Shown piece after piece: positions 62,656-64,000 of a stretch of 64,000 bases of DNA. Origin of the DNA: Microvirga sesbaniae (GTDB lineage Bacteria > Pseudomonadota > Alphaproteobacteria > Rhizobiales > Beijerinckiaceae); assembly GCF_025460805.1 (NCBI RefSeq), contig NZ_JAMXFJ010000020.1, positions 1 through 64,000 of the forward strand, in the 5' to 3' direction. The stretch's first letter is position 1. Each line of letters starts with the position of its first letter. The position numbers and the translations under genes were made by a program. Under the pieces are notes generated by a model, which had not been told where the DNA came from, did not search any database, and was given only the letters and a program-made list of their open reading frames with translations.

Positions 62656-63651
62656 TCAGGCTGCGCCTGCCCGCAGCAGGTCGAGGTAGTGCACGAGGCC
62701 CACGGGGCGGTTGTACTCGACCACGATCAGGGCGGTGATCCGGGACGCCTCCTCCATCTCGAGAGCCGTGGCCACGAGGGCATCGGGGGCGATCGTGCGC
62801 GGCGTCCTGGTCATGATCGCCGTCACCGGCAGGGTCATGAGGTCCGGTTTCAGGTTGCGGCGCAGGTCGCCGTCGGTGACGATGCCCGCGAGAGTGCCGT
62901 CGTCGTTCACCACGATCACCGCCCCGAAGCCCTTGCGGCCGATCTCGCCGATCGCCTCGTCCATGCGCGCGCCGACGCCGACGACCGGCAGGCGCTCGTC
63001 CTTGTGCATGATGTCGCGCACCAGCTTGAGCCGGGCGCCGAGCTTGCCGCCGGGGTGGAACACCTTGAAATGCTCCGCCGTGAAGCCGCGCTTCTCCAGG
63101 AGGGCGACCGCCAGCGCATCGCCGAGCGCGAGCTGGATGGTGGTCGAGGTGGTGGGCGCCAGCCCGTTGGGACAGGCTTCCTTGGCCTTGGGCAGGGTCA
63201 GGCAGATGTCGGCGGCGCGCCCGAGGGTCGATTCAGCATTCGACGTGAGGGCGATCAGCGGGACCCGGAAGCGCCGGGAATAGCCGATGATGTCGGCAAG
63301 CTCCGCGGTCTCTCCCGACCAGGACAGGGCGATGATCACGTCGTCCGTCTGGATCATGCCCAGATCGCCGTGGCTCGCCTCGGCGGGATGCACGTAATGG
63401 GCCGGCGTCCCGGTGGACGCGAAGGTGGCGGTGATCTTGCGGCCCACATGGCCGGACTTGCCCATGCCGGTCACGATGACCCGGCCCTTGGCGGCGGACA
63501 ACGTCTCGACCGCGGCCGTGAAGAGGGGGCCGAGGCCGTTGCCGATGGCCTCCATCAGGATCGTCAGGCCGTCCCGCTCGGTTTCGAGCGTGCGCAGGGC
63601 CGAGGCGACGGCGGGATCGGGGGAATGGGGGGCTGGTTTTGCAAGTGCCAT
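62656..63651 (-). CDS. kdsD: Arabinose-5-phosphate isomerase (KdsD/KpsF family)
   Basis: A 331-residue protein with an N-terminal SIS domain (VIVTGMGKSGHVGRKITATFASTG near residue 58; SHGDLGMIQTDDVIIALSWSGET) and two CBS domains from about 210. It converts ribulose-5-phosphate to arabinose-5-phosphate for Kdo and lipopolysaccharide synthesis. It converges with the NfeD gene, the stop codons touching. Confidence 0.92.
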   Translation of the reverse strand: MALAKPAPHSPDPAVASALRTLETERDGLTILMEAIGNGLGPLFTAAVETLSAAKGRVIVTGMGKSGHVGRKITATFASTGTPAHYVHPAEASHGDLGMIQTDDVIIALSWSGETAELADIIGYSRRFRVPLIALTSNAESTLGRAADICLTLPKAKEACPNGLAPTTSTTIQLALGDALAVALLEKRGFTAEHFKVFHPGGKLGARLKLVRDIMHKDERLPVVGVGARMDEAIGEIGRKGFGAVIVVNDDGTLAGIVTDGDLRRNLKPDLMTLPVTAIMTRTPRTIAPDALVATALEMEEASRITALIVVEYNRPVGLVHYLDLLRAGAA

Positions 63652-63724
63652 GCCCGCCCTCTAGCACAGAGGGGCGGGCATGAGGAACCCTCGGCGGTCC
63701 TTGGCCTATTTCGGCGGACTTGGC

Positions 63725-64000
63725 CTATTTCTGCCGCAGCAGCGCCTCGAGCTCCCGCCGGAACTCGGCGGACAGCTCCTCGCGTTCCAGCGCATAGGCC
63801 ACGTTGGCCATGAGGAAGCCGATCTTGGAGCCGGTGTCGTAGGTCTTGCCCTGGTACTTCATGCCGAAGAACGGCTGATCCTTCATCAGGCGGATCATGG
63901 AATCCGTGAGCTGGATCTCGTTGCCGGCGCCGCGCTCCTGGGTGGAGAGCAGGTCGAAGATCCCGGGCTGCAGGATGTAGCGGCCGGAGATGATGTAGTT
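63725..64000 (-). CDS. galU: UTP-glucose-1-phosphate uridylyltransferase, C-terminal part
   Basis: The window edge cuts the gene; 91 residues of the C-terminus are visible, from NYIISGRYILQPGIFDLL through GNEIQLTDSMIRL and YDTGSKIGFLMANVAYAL to the stop at 63725. These match GalU closely. It makes UDP-glucose for glucans and envelope sugars, which suits the kdsD neighbour. Confidence 0.9.
   Translation of the reverse strand, partial: NYIISGRYILQPGIFDLLSTQERGAGNEIQLTDSMIRLMKDQPFFGMKYQGKTYDTGSKIGFLMANVAYALEREELSAEFRRELEALLRQK

Noticed and set aside
63700..63731. 19-base tandem duplication at the galU stop (TTGGCCTATTTC twice)
   Set aside because: Real but small; probably neutral slippage and of no clear interest.

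Overview
The window is GC-rich bacterial chromosome with dense genes and no rRNA, tRNA, CRISPR array, insertion sequence or phage gene that I can recognise. The gene content points to an alphaproteobacterium of the order Hyphomicrobiales, possibly Microvirga/Methylobacteriaceae-like: homospermidine synthase with a fold-III ornithine decarboxylase, two TAXI-type TRAP transporters with fused permeases, DUF2937, an indolepyruvate ferredoxin oxidoreductase fused in one chain, HisKA_2/HWE-type signalling and several small alphaproteobacterial hypothetical genes. The genus is an inference from gene types only.

Region 1 (1-8520) looks like a surface module. It holds the 3' part of a very long collagen-like Gly-X-Y protein with a His-rich C-terminal region, a probably exported HExxH metalloprotease, a family 2 glycosyltransferase with a TPR-like tail, a 28-residue peptide gene, and a sensor kinase/response regulator pair. 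Region 2 (8521-16611) has a TAXI-TRAP uptake system, a DUF533 gene behind a possible stress promoter, a secreted hypothetical protein, and a sugar-acid dehydratase plus SDR dehydrogenase pair closed by a good intrinsic terminator. Region 3 (16612-26705) carries an AraC regulator, a hydroxyacid dehydrogenase, TfoX-C and EamA genes, a MarR regulator, an NMT1-type ABC importer and a periplasmic glucan (OpgG/OpgD) gene.

Region 4 (26706-34722) is the polyamine region: a long leader, ornithine/lysine decarboxylase, GNAT, an MFS transporter and homospermidine synthase, followed by small hypothetical genes and a WD40-like protein. Region 5 (34723-39240) is a zinc region on the minus strand: a 58-residue His-rich membrane peptide, ABC ATPase, permease and binding protein, then a CobW/COG0523 GTPase. 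A palindrome resembling a Zur operator lies upstream. Region 6 (39386-48901) has a second OpgG/OpgD paralogue, a second TAXI-TRAP system with its DUF1850 partner, a gamma-glutamyltransferase-family enzyme and a NicO/DUF1007 metal transport pair. Region 7 (49025-64000) contains the indolepyruvate oxidoreductase behind an 11-bp-arm palindrome, DUF2243, an aromatic aminotransferase, uracil-DNA glycosylase, a 5'-nucleotidase, a large sensor kinase, ferrochelatase, an SPFH/NfeD pair, arabinose-5-phosphate isomerase and the C-terminal end of GalU.

Two families of palindromic intergenic repeats recur through the window, mostly at gene ends. One is a modular mosaic whose units sit in both orientations. 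Start codons were moved from the longest reading frame where a ribosome binding site, signal peptide or tight gene overlap argued for it.
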